A DNA stretch of 64,000 nt from Chrysophaeum taylorii (taxonomy: Eukaryota; Sar; Pelagophyceae; Pelagomonadales; Pelagomonadaceae). The position numbers and the translations under genes were made by a program. Under the pieces are notes generated by a model. The model had not been told where the DNA came from. It was given only the letters and a program-made list of their open reading frames with translations, and did no database searches. This document shows, one piece after another, positions 53,100-63,098 of the stretch; within the stretch, counting starts at the first letter, position 1; each line of letters opens with the position of its first letter. The stretch covers positions 1 through 64,000 of the forward strand of contig JAQMWT010000003.1 of assembly GCA_029834535.1 (NCBI GenBank). Direction: 5' to 3'.

Positions 53100-54720
53100 G
53101 ATTCGTGGAATGCGAGGACAGCGCTGTACTTTGCCTGCAACATGTGGTGCGGGACGGCGTTGGCCAGTGCCTTGAACGCGAAGTACGGCGGGTGCTATTT
53201 GAATAGGCGGAGCAGTTCCGGGTCCGAGTGGTGTCCAAATTTTGCGATTTCGTTGAGGGTCGCGTAGCGAATGTGGTCTGGAGAGATCAGCAGCAAGGCA
53301 TTGGAGTAGCTCGTGTTGGTGGGGTATGAGCCAGTGACCGAGTAGCATTTGGTGCTCTTCTGAAGCGTGTCTCCGATGTGGCCGACATAGTCCGCGTAAG
53401 TGGGACGTGCTTTGGACATTAGGAGTCCCTTGGGGTCATCGAGAGCAATTCGCCCTTGTGAGTCGATCGCGGCAAAGCCAGGATGCGAACGATTCATATA
53501 GTGGACCCAAGTGGACGGGCGCGAAGAGCTGTGAGCGGCGGCCAAGGGGGTGGTGTAAGCGACGACCAGAAAGGCGGTGCCCTTGGGAACATCCAGGGAA
53601 AAGGAGTGCGTTGGGGAGAAGACTGCGGGTTGATGGGAACAGTCCAAAATCTGAGGGGGCCTGGAATGTTGTGTGAGGGAGGCGCGCGAGAAGTATCCAC
53701 ATGCGACGGCAGTAGCGGCGGTGCCGGTGATGGCTCCATCCATCAAATGGTAAGCACATTGAGACTCTGGGGCATGAAAACAGCGGATGGTGTTCCAAGC
53801 GGCGAGAGTGGGGTGTTGCGACAAATGGTTGTGCAGGAGCGTGAAGACCAGGAGGTGGGAAAAGGACGCCATTGTGGCGTAGGGGGTGCCGTCGGCATCT
53901 AGACCGAGATCCGTGAAGGGCTTGGTGGGACGTGCGAGCATTTGGCAGATGCGGGCATTCTCGGAAATCGAGAGTTTCGAGGCGTTGGCGGGCTAGTCGC
54001 AGTAGGTAGCCTTGTGCTGGTAGTAGTCCAATGTGGAGCGGGGCACGGTACCACGAAGGGCGGGTTTGGCGATCCATAGATCGTCAGGGATGGTGTGACT
54101 GGGGTCCAGAAGAGGAACCCATGCTCGGAGGCGAGGTTAACCAAGGAGAGGCGGTTTTCTCGAGGTTGTAGCCTGTGAGCGGGTGCCGGGCATACACAGC
54201 GAGATAGCGTGTCTTGCTGATGACGTCACCAAAGGCAGAGGCATTGTAGACGCCGGAGTGGCGGAAGTAGCCTAAGCGCTGATGACCTTTGGCGAGTTGA
54301 GCATACTCGTGGTGAGTTCGGGGGTTGGGAGGTACGTTCTCGATAATGGCATAGGTCGGGAGCGTGCAACGAACGAAGCGGATTTGTGCTTTGACGAAAA
54401 GGTCGGCGGTGACCGGAGTGGCATGGCCGTCGTATTCTTTCATTACACTCAGATGTTGACAGGGCAATGTAAAAACTGCCAGGTCCAATGTAGGTAGTCG
54501 CATTTTGCCGGTCTGGAGTGCGGCATTGAGTTTCCTTAGGTCCGCATAGTGCTGGGCGTGCGGGAAGAGTTGTTGCACACGGGTGCGCAGGATATCGTTA
54601 ATTTCGCAGGTGACCACGACAGTAAGGCGTTTGTCGAATCGTTTGCGAAAAGTGTCGAAACCTTCCTGGTGAAGTCCACCTGCAATAATGGCTGTTTTGA
54701 GCAGAGGGGGTTGTGTTTGC
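53100..54720 (-). pseudogene. C5-cytosine DNA methyltransferase of element A
   Basis: Catalytic part (open frame 55379-54084). Motif I-like LLKTAIIAGGLHQEGFDTF near 54700. Motif II TVVVTCEIND and motif III YADLRKL. Motif IV LDLAVFTLPCQHLS with the PCQ catalytic Cys (54455-54463). Motif VI YAIIENVPPN. Motif VIII ISKTRYLAVYAR. A one-base shift near 54100-54170 and a TAG near 53993 break it. The 280-residue recognition region follows (53941-53195), with motif IX DHIRYATLNEIAKFG and, after another TAG (53195), motif X ALANAVPHHML (about 53170-53140). It would methylate cytosine, perhaps in the element's own cDNA. It lies between protease and integrase. Broken copy, but all key residues are kept. 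Confidence 0.85.
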
Positions 54721-54729
54721 ACAGAGAGG

Positions 54730-55581
54730 TCTGCGGTGCCATTGAAGGCGTATTGGACGACAGTATGTTGGAGGTTGAGCAGTTCGTTGAGATACCGTGA
54801 ATGATTTTGTAACTTCGCGAAGTCAAGCGTGTGCGATTGTGAGCGTGTCTTTGCGACATGCTGTGTGATGTGTGCAATCTCATCCTTGAGTGACATTCGC
54901 TTTCTTGTGTGAAAGCTGACCACAGTGGCGAATATTTGCTTTGGATGGGATGGCAGGGACAACAGGCCGTTTGGTTTGCGAGCGGCGAGTACGACGGCGG
55001 TCTTTCGTAGAAGTGTTGCATAATCGTGGGGGTCGGAGGTTGAGGACTTTAGAAGGTCATAAAGGTAGGGCTCGTGGGGAAGTGGCGGGTCTGTTGCTTG
55101 TACATGCAGAGCTTTGAGCTGAGATGTTGCGATAACTCGAAGACCTTGCCTGAATTGCGGGACGACCATAAATGCGAGATATAAAGCGTAACCGGTTTTG
55201 TCTTTTTGTATCATTTGAAGAGAGACCTGCAGCCTGCAGATACAACGGTTTAACACCGATGAAGTGGCTGGCGAGGGTGCCTCGTCCCATATGAATGGTG
55301 TGTTCGGGAATTCGGCGTATGGTATCGGGAACAAAATTTTCAATTGTGCGCGTAAAGCAAAAAGATGCGCCACCGTCAATCAATGAGGTTTCAGTGCCGG
55401 GGCCATTGCATCCGTGCAGTGGGCTAGTCTTCTTTGAGGTCTTTTCTGGGGTGTAAGCTTCACAAAGAAAATCTGCGACTCTTGTGGAAATAGTTGATGA
55501 GGTCGGGAGATTCGTCATCTGGAGGTTTGGTGCCTGATGAAGTAATGTGTGGTTGGCGGCAAAGGCGTCGTCGGCAACCAT
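54730..55581 (-). CDS. Element A protease and linker
   Basis: The protease motif is SLIDGGASFCFTR (about 55395-55357), the copia D-[ST]-G-A pattern with an extra Gly, followed by HTIHMGRGTLASHF. A frameshift near 55210 moves the protein to KDKTGYALYLAFMVVPQF and a helical linker that runs straight into the methyltransferase. The product cleaves the polyprotein. Confidence 0.7.
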
Positions 55582-58275
55582 CAGCGAAAAAGCCGACTCT
55601 GGTGGAGAGCACGCATGTAGTCACTGAGACGTTTGGCGTAGTCTTCGGCGGAGTCATCTTCATCCGTGGTTTCGGGAACGGTATCGTCGTATAGGTTTAT
55701 CTGACCGTTGTCGTCGTAGAAACCGAGATGTCCGTTGTCGTCTTATTCATCGGTGTCGGCTTCGCCCTCATCAGGTTGATCGTCTTGGGGATCTAACTAA
55801 CTAACTAACTAACTTCAGACCTCTCCCGAGCATGGGAGCCAGGCCGGACAGGCAGGAGCCGATCCGGAATCACCGAGGAAAATCGCGCAGTTGGGGCAGA
55901 GGACAGGGACGAGGACTCGTTGATGACGGACCGCCACTGCGCGCGGTCTTGTGCGAAGTCGTGCAAAAGCGTCGCAGGCCGCAAACGTGTTGGTCCACGA
56001 ACAATCGACCTGTCCGTCGCGTGCTGTCTAACCGAGCGAACCCCATCCCAGCGCGGACTTTCCGGGTGCTAACCGGCCAGCCCGGGAGGCGAGCAGGCGC
56101 CGTCTCACTCCGGGACGGCCGGGGCCGCCGCAGGGAGCAAGCGTGTTAGGCGCCGTCCTCCATCGCAACCAACGGCTAGCGATCGCAGGGTCTTGGGGAT
56201 CGGACGTTAACATCTGGAGGAATTCGGCGGCGTCGTTTTCGGCTTCGGAAAGAAGTATCTCATCGGAAATGGTGGTGATGAGGTTGATGAGCTTGGTCAT
56301 ACGCTCGGAGCTGGACGTATGTTGGCGACCGGCTTGGCTAAGATTCCGCATGGTTTGGAGCTTGCGACGGACGTCACGAAGGGGGACCTTGAAGCGTTGG
56401 TCGGGCGTGTATGGTTTGGGTTGATGAGGTTGTGTGGGGAAGGTGACCTTGCGAAGATGTGGGTGCTCGCGTTCGTCCGGGGTGACAGGAGGAGCGCGGG
56501 GACGTTGCTTGTTCTTCGGTGGGGTGACAGGGGTGGCCTTGGGCTTCGGACTGTCGTTGATGTCGTAGTAAGACGGGAGCGAGGATTTGGAGGCTTTTTG
56601 TTTGGAGGGGGCTTTTTGACGTGCCGCGAAATTTGCTTCTTGCGGTAGGCGTGTAGTTGGTGAATAAGGTCATTGTCTTCCTCTTGATCAAGATTGGCCT
56701 CCGTGAGAAAAGCAGCGACGGGGTCGGTGTCTTCAATGGGGTCCGGTGGGGTGTCGCTGAGGAAGAGGTGTCATCATCGTCTTCGGTGAGGTGGAGACCA
56801 TGACGGCGGGAGCGAAAGCGGGGGTTGTCTTTGTCCTTTGTTGGCAGACGACCAACGTCCGTAACGAAGCGCAAAGGCTTGAAGTTGAGAGTTGGGTGAG
56901 GCTTGTGGTGAGCCCGAAAGTTGCGCTCAAACGACGAAATGACGGTGATGCGAGCGATGAGCTTAGGATGGTGGTGGATGGCTTCCTTGTCTTCGTCGAG
57001 TAACAGCGAGTCGTTGGGATTGCGCAGACAGTTAGCAAGACGTGCAAAGCCCTTGATGTGTGTTGGGGCGCGGGAGTCAAGCAAGCTTGGGGGGTACTTG
57101 AAGCGGAGAATTTGGTGAATTTCTTCGAGGATCTTGTCGTCGGGAAGTTGGAGAGAAGCATCCGTGGTGATCTGGCGCAGTTGTTGCTGGACATGACGCA
57201 TGTAGTCGATGTAGTGAGCTGGCTCATGGATTTCAGGGTTGAACGGCGTGTCCAGAAAGGCATTGTAGACGTAATGCGCATGGTGGATGTGGTTCTGGCC
57301 CGTGTGCTTGTCGAGTGCGAGGCGAACTTGAAGCACAAATTCGAGTCATATCGGGTAGGAGGATCCGAGTGCATCGATTTCGTCGTATGCTGGGTGCTTG
57401 ACGGAGTCGCTACCGGCATGTAGGAAACGGCGAAATAGGGGGTGTACAGTCTCACGGAGATATACGATGAAGTCGGCTTCTTTTCCTTGGAGATGGGGTT
57501 GAGTAATTGGATATAACTTGCCTTTTGTCATATCGGTTGGGTCCTTGTCTTGGTCTTTGAGTTCTTGGGGTTTTGGCTCGTATACGTTGTCCTGGAAGTG
57601 CTTGCCGAACTTGCGGTAGACCCCCTTGTAGTAGACGTAACGGCCTTGGAAATCTGGCGTGTTCCCGGCGGTAGAGTGGTTGTCGGGGTCCTTGTCGTAT
57701 TCGTCGATACATTGGCTTAGGAGAGCGTCAGCGAGATCGTCAGATCCGCGCAGGACGGATTCCCACGTGTAGAAGCCATGTAGGAAGTACTGAGTTATGC
57801 CGGTTTCCGGCATCAGATGTTCGACGAACAATTGCATGACGCGAAATGGAAGCATCTGGGGTGTGACTTGAGCGTTGTCCATCGACTTGAGGACGGCGCT
57901 AGGTGGGTCACTAAAGGTGTTAACCTTAGACTTGGGATCTTGTTGAGCTGGAGTGGGAGGCGGAGCCGCAGCAGCGACGGCAGGCGGTGGTGCTTGTGTT
58001 GCTTGCACTTGGGTGGCCAGCGCGCTTAATTGAGCAGTGAATTGTGCCATCGAGCGAGTTTCTTGGTCTTGCATCTCTTGTTTATGCCGAGCTTAGTACG
58101 CTCGAGCTTGGTGTTGCATGTCTCTTTGGTACTTGGCTTCTAAGCGAGCTTCTTGTTCTCGCATCTCCGTTTGGAGTTCCTGAGTGGTTGGCATTTTGCT
58201 TGGGTTCAAGAACGTCAGTGAGCGGGGCTTGTCTGGGAATCCTGAGGCTCTGCTGATACCGGGACTGGTACCCAA
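55582..58275 (-). CDS. Element A gag (with stops and S9 insertion)
   Basis: It starts at 58275 or MPTTQELQTEMREQEARLEA (58191), which is a coiled coil. A TAA follows near 58091, then open frame 58074-57346 (Ala/Pro-rich linker, then a helical capsid-like region MLPFRVMQLFVEHLMPETG). A TGA lies near 57346, with the same frame continuing to 56374 (LALDKHTGQNHIHHAHYVYN). A frame change follows, then the C-terminal segment 56351-56195 up to S9 and an acidic tail beyond it. No CCHC zinc knuckle was found. Gag forms the particle in which reverse transcription occurs. Confidence 0.7.
55794..56189 (-). mobile_element. SINE-like element S9 (divergent subfamily)
   Basis: Perfect 12 bp duplication gtcttggggatc (55782-55793 and 56190-56201). 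Same tail (ttag repeats) and first 40 bases next to it, and the same 5' ccatcgcaacc region, but the middle is different and longer (gcgcagttggggcagaggac..). 396 bp. Confidence 0.88.
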
Positions 58276-58279
58276 TACC
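58265..58279 (-). promoter_or_regulatory. Possible tRNA primer-binding site of element A
   Basis: Minus strand ggtattgggtaccag directly after the 5' LTR. It differs from the ggttatgggccc of element B at several positions. The matching tRNA is not identified. Confidence 0.4.
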
Positions 58280-58475
58280 TAGAGAACAGTAATCACAACT
58301 GTGTTACCCTTCAGCAGAGCGTGAGAACAGTGGTAGTCTGTCCTCGAATCTGTCTCTTGATCGAGGACAGCCGGTGTGAACAACACAGCGTTTTCTTAAA
58401 TCAAAAGGTGGCAAAGTTAAGTGAACTAACCCTATAATAGGGGGTACTAACCCTAGTTCAGATTTTCTATCTCTA
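58280..58475 (-). repeat. 5' LTR of element A
   Basis: 196 bp, tagagaacagtaatcac..ttttctatctcta, pairing with 34980-35175. Outer flank ccttt (58476-58480) is the target duplication. Confidence 0.93.
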
Positions 58476-58480
58476 CCTTT

Positions 58481-59027
58481 CAAATAGCGGAGTAAAACAT
58501 ATAGATGCAACAGATGAGTCTGCTTAGGTTTATGCACGCCTTTGCAACATATGTTACAGAGTGTGGTGATGTCAGGACGACATGTGACAGAAATGTAGAT
58601 GCTAGTGCCACAGTAATGCGGAAAGTGTTTACGAAGAACTTCCAAGGTAAGAGCAATGTCCGTGATTAACTTCGCCGAAGGCTTAGTAAGAAGCATCTCT
58701 AAGTGAGGTATGTTGGAGCTGAGGTACGTCGGAGCCTCGAATATTGAGCTTATGCTCGGAGAGCATCTTGTTGATGATAGCTGCGACGTTCATGGTAAGA
58801 TGTCCAGCGGGTAAGCTGTAGTGAACATCGATGCCAAGAAAAGATCGGATATTGTTCTGCCAAGTGGCCTTTCCATATTCCTGCTCAAGGTGAGTGCGAA
58901 GAGAAGATATTTTGGTGGTATTGGTACCAGTGATCAGGGGATCATCGACTGATACAGAGAGGAGGGTCCATTTATCAGTAGACCTGTTCCAACGGATATA
59001 GAAACAAGAATCCCAGCAGGACGTCAC
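58481..59027 (-). pseudogene. Element C reverse transcriptase fragment
   Basis: FYIRWNRSTDKWTLLSVSVDD, ITGTNTTKISSLRTHLEQEYG, FLGIDVHYSLPAGHLTMNVAA, then a frame break and CGTSIYISVTCRPDITTL, ending LLRYLKG where A is inserted. It is close kin of element A. On the right it is cut by gypsy element E at 59028. Confidence 0.85.
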
Positions 59028-59350
59028 TGTGGCAGCAGGGACGGCACCTGACCATGCTCAGGGGGTTTTACCAACACGCCGGAGTCCTCGAACTCGAGTC
59101 CGGCACCGGGCAAGGGGTCGGACGTTCTGCTCCACACACAACTCGCTCGCCAAGCCTCACAGACTTGAGACTGGGGGATTATTTTTGATCAAGGTGCTCT
59201 AGATACAACAGGAAAAGTGACATATGTTAGGGAAAAGGGCCTGAGGTCGCCAAGGCAGATGTCAGGTTGAAGGAAGTAGGGCAAGCCCTAGGAGGCAGGT
59301 TAAGCCCGGAGAAGTAGGGCAAGCCCCGAGTAGCGGTAGTTCCCGCCACA
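59028..59350 (-). repeat. 3' LTR of gypsy element E
   Basis: Tgtggcagcagggacggc..gtagttcccgccaca: TG..CA ends with the inverted pair tgtggc/gccaca, 323 bp. Upstream on the minus strand is actgggggagtcc, a plausible polypurine tract. The solo LTR at 29672-30009 has the same ends. Confidence 0.75.
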
Positions 59351-59401
59351 GGACTCAGGACTCCCCCAGTGAGATTACGAGCTGCCCACAGCGAGGGGCT
59401 C

Positions 59402-60480
59402 TTAGCGCGTAGCGCGAGCCTTCGCGTCTTGAGCATCTCGAAGACGGACGAGCTTGTACGCTCGCTTAACAACAGGGTCAGGAACCCGACCGCTGCGAAG
59501 GGTGAACTTGGGAATCAACACATCGATTTCGTGTGGAGAAAAGTCAGTGACACAAGGAGTGGTATGTTTGGTCAACTTATACCGATCGGTGGAACTTCGA
59601 CCGTCGACATCATTGTATTCGGGCTTAAGCTTGCGGGTAGAAAGAAGAGAAGTAGGCTTAAAATACGAAACCTCATCTTGCGGCCTAAGGTCCGAGCAGA
59701 AGTGCAAAGCGACCGGATGATTCTCGCAATCATAGGGCTCATGAACTTCAGCGACATATATTTTCTTTGCGCCAATTGGATTTCTTGTGATCGGGAATCC
59801 GGAAAACGACGAATTTGCCATGTTTGTAGTCATCACGAAGAGGGTCTTTCGGCTGGGAAATCGCCCGATCAACTATCGGGGGACCATAACAGGCGTGATT
59901 TGGCTGACATGAACATTGCGGCGCTCCGGCGGCGAATCAAGGGATTCAATCTTATAAGTAACAGGCGAAAGTCGCTCGGTGATCACAAACGGCCTCGCCA
60001 CTCAGGACGCAACTTGTTCTGCAGGAAAGGAATGTACTGCAAGACATGGGTCCCTTCCTGATACTCGACATCCACGTGGACTGCATCATAGGCCAATTCT
60101 GCTTACGTCGAGCCTTATCGTGAGCACCTCCCACAACTCTCGTGTAAAACTTCGAAGTTTCACGAGTCTCAGTCAACGCACCTGCACGGGTCTTAGGCAA
60201 CCGCCGAATGTCCATATCCATAAGCGAGTAATCGGTCGGCAGTAAGGGCTGGCGATTGAGTCGAAGCATGAACGGAGAGATCTGCGTGCCCGGAATAAAC
60301 TTGCAATTGTAACAAAGCGCGATATAGTGCCCAAAGGCGGGCCAATCCGCAATGCGGTGACACAGAAGACAAGCACGAAGGAACGCCTTGACAAAGCTGT
60401 TCACGCGCTCAGCAGGGTTCGACCGGGCATGGTAGGGGATGGTGGTCTAATAGCGAATGTCAAAAAGGTGACAAAACTCT
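59402..60480 (-). pseudogene. Element E integrase core end and C-terminal tail
   Basis: It joins LPQMIRTDNGKEFANKL (Asp of the DDE core, just upstream) to HARSNPAERVNSFVKAFLRA (Glu in NPAER). The C-terminal part has TQISPFMLRLNRQPLLPTD, then a basic segment, then a long tail (FPITRNPIGAKKIYVAEVHEPYD, open 59872-59402) ending in KLVRLRDAQDAKARATR. A TAG near 60455 and several shifts interrupt it. No clear chromodomain was recognised in the tail. Confidence 0.7.
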
Positions 60481-61860
60481 TGCATCAACTTGTTTGCAAA
60501 CTCCTTCCCGTTATCAGTGCGAATCATCTGAGGCAGATACCCCTTGAGCATAATATTGGTGACAAAGGACTCGAGGCTCGACTCAGGCGCCGAGCCCATC
60601 CTTAGACGCATCAGATCGAATCTGAAACGGCAAATCGTAATAGGGTGATATACACCTCTGGAATCGACCAAACCGGAGATGATCGTGTCCCAGGGCTTCT
60701 GACACTCGGGCGTCCATTTGAACGGTACACCTTGAAGACACAGACGTCTCGACGGTTCCACAATTTTGGAGTAGTCCTTCACATAACGGCGGCAGTAGTT
60801 GCTCATGCCGATAAAGGACCTAATCTGAGTTTTCGGCGAAGTGTTGGGCAAGGTCCCGGGAATCGGCTTGTTCTGCAGCGCTTCCAACGTCTTAGGATTC
60901 GGCTTCAAACCGTCAGGGGTAGAAATATGGCCCAAAAACTCAATGTCATCCTGGAGAAGGTAAAACTTCGCGGTTCGACCGCTATATCCTCGTTGTGCCA
61001 GATGACACCGAACTTCGATCAAAACTTGCAGGTGACTGTGGAGATCGTCGGATCCCATCATGATATCGTCAACGAAGGCGACTAAATCCTTGTACATCCA
61101 TTTCGACAGATCGCTTGCCATCTGCTTGCAGAAAAGGGCTCCCGCGGTTTTTACTCCTAGGTAAGCGCAGGAAGCTATGAGCTCCGAGTGGGCTGACCAT
61201 CGCGACAGCGTCCTGGGCTGCAGAGTCCAGACGATGATTGTGGTATCCCCATCTAATATCAATGCATGTTATCCAACGGCGCATCGCGAGGAAAGCCAAA
61301 GCATCATCCTGTCGAATGTTCGGCAAACTGTCATTGACTAGCTGATCATTGAGCTGTCGTAAATCAACTGCAGCCCGAAACGCGTTGGACGTTCCACTTT
61401 CGGCTCCTTTCTTGGGCAACATCAATACAGGAAATCCCCAAGGAGAATTCGCAGGGCGGATGACTCCATCGCGGCATCATTCGGTGATCTGCTTGCGAAG
61501 GCACTCGAGCTTAGCTGGCGTCAAACGGTGGGGCGTCATCTTGATCGGCCGTGGATTCGCCTCCCTAGACCGCAGAGATACCGGCGGAGAGTCCACTGGT
61601 CTCATGATCGGATCGAAGAATGCCCAAGGGCATTGAACGCAGTGACTGAGCATCAGCTTTGCATCCTCATCCAAGTGCGGTTTGTCCGGTATTCCAAGCT
61701 CTTTGACGACTTTCTCGACTTCTTCTTTCGTTTGCAGCTTGACCTTCATCGCCTCGTTATCCTTGACGTCCTCGGGAGTTTGCGGCAAAGGTGCACCATC
61801 TGCGTCGCGCGGTGCATTCTTCCACGACACATCGAGCTTTTTCTCCTATTTGAATCTCGC
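60447..61860 (-). pseudogene. Element E reverse transcriptase (RNase H deleted)
   Basis: Gypsy-type motifs in broken frames: PRPIKMTPHRLTPAKLECLRKQITE, SPWGFPVLMLPKKG, FRAAVDLRQLNDQLVNDSLPN, WITCIDIRWGYHNHRL, CAYLGVKTAGALFCKQM, and the catalytic AFVDDIMMGS. After these come FYLLQDDIEFLGHISTPDGL and IRSFIGMSNYCRRYVKDYS. FKWTPECQKPWDTI, the usual start of RNase H, is followed within 20 residues by integrase sequence, so RNase H and the integrase zinc region are lost. Stops near 61480 and 61070. Confidence 0.82.
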
Positions 61861-62039
61861 TTTTGGGTGACTCTTGTTGATCTTCTCGCCTTGACTCGCA
61901 CGCTTGGCTCGCTCTTAACCTTAGGTTCCCGATTTTGTTCCGAGTCAGGTGGAACGTCCAATTGCGGTTGTCGGGGGGTGCAGCAGAAGGAGCATGAGAC
62001 GTCCCCGTCGCATCTGGAGTAGGCGGAAGTAAAGAAACC

Positions 62040-63090
62040 TCAGGAGGTTTCCACTTGGTGCGATCCTGGTGATCGGTAGGGGATACCCATTTGACACACA
62101 TGGGTGCGCGTGTTGAGCAGCGGAACCTGCACGTGACAGAGAGTAGTGTCTGTAATATGCAAGTAATGCTCGAAGGGTCGGTCGGCGGGGCTGAAAGCGG
62201 CTGGCAATACTTCACCAATTTGCTGGAACCCTTCGGTTACCGAGTTGTGCAGATCTACAGCCAAAATGGCGATTGTGTCAGGAGGAGCAACCGACGCCAA
62301 ATGTTTGAACAAAGCTGTTTTGGATAGGCCTGCCCAGTCACAATCCGTGGGCATAGTGAGCAATTCTGCGGTCATCTTCTGAGTCAGCGGTTTGGTGTCG
62401 GTCCGATGGGTTCCAATCGAAGAGGGACACGCGTCACCCTGTAAGCAGTATCCGCAGCGTCTCCGGATGAACCCAACTTATTCATTTGCAGCAAGTACCG
62501 TCCCTTTTCGTAACCAAGCGGTGGTGCGAAACTTTCGCGCATATTCAAGCGGGTTTCTGAGCCTCGCGCAGGTGCAGCGAGTGGCTAGAAATGAGCAACT
62601 GCACACGGCAGCTCATCAAGTTGGGTGTAATGTCTTGAAAATTGACGACATACACGTACGGGTGCAGACGAGCCACGTAGGAGATAATCGACGCCTCTTG
62701 CTCAATTAACCAGATGAGAAACCCAGCTTTCTTGCACAGCTTCATGGTCCAGTGCATGTCAGTGACGCCCTTGCCGACGTCTCTCGAGGTCAGATTGCAC
62801 AATGCAGAATGCACGCATGGCGGCGAGGCAACGCACATCGACGATGACCACTCCTCCTCTGGCAGGTAGTTCCGGATCAAACGCAAGGTTGTATCGTAAC
62901 GCCCGCAGAGAGTATGCTGAACCACCGGAACATTCGGAAATTCGCGTGGTGGACTTGGTTGGCTACGTAGGATGAGTCCAGGGCTAAGACAACCCGGAAG
63001 GAAGTCCCGCACATCTCGTTGGCTCGTTGCAAGCCTAGTGTGCATCCTCCAGGTCCGCCGAACAGCATCACCACCTTGCGGTAAGTGATC
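62040..63090 (-). pseudogene. C5-cytosine DNA methyltransferase of gypsy element E
   Basis: Motif I: VMLFGGPGGCTLGLQRANEM (63071-63012). Motif II: VVLALDSSYVANQVHHANF. A one-base shift near 62935 moves to FPNVPVVQHTL. Motif IV: MCVASPPCVHSALCN, with the catalytic Cys in PPC (62823-62815). Motif VI: MKLCKKAGFLIWLIEQE. Motif VIII: LMSCRVQLLISS. Further on, LTQKMTAELLTMPTDCDW and FQQIGEVLPAAF may be motifs IX and X (weak). The motif I and IV wording and spacing differ clearly from the A and B enzymes, so this is probably a separate capture. It lies between protease and reverse transcriptase. A stop near 62480 and the frameshift break this copy. Confidence 0.8.
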
Positions 63091-63098
63091 GGTAACCA

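Larger units (their letters stand above)
34980..58475 (-). mobile_element. Copia element A, nested in C and interrupted by B
   Basis: Two LTRs of 196 bp (34980-35175 and 58280-58475) and 5 bp duplications ccttt on both sides define it. Without B and the SINE-like copies it is about 9.4 kb. Order on the minus strand: LTR, gag, protease, C5-methyltransferase, integrase, reverse transcriptase/RNase H, LTR. B is inserted in the reverse transcriptase end, S9 in gag-protease and S8 in the reverse transcriptase. Confidence 0.92.

Noticed and set aside
53800-53960. First reading of ADGTPYATMASFSHLL as methyltransferase motif X in element A
   Set aside because: LANAVPHHML near 53150, preceded by RYATLNEIAKF, is a much better fit and matches the layout in element B.
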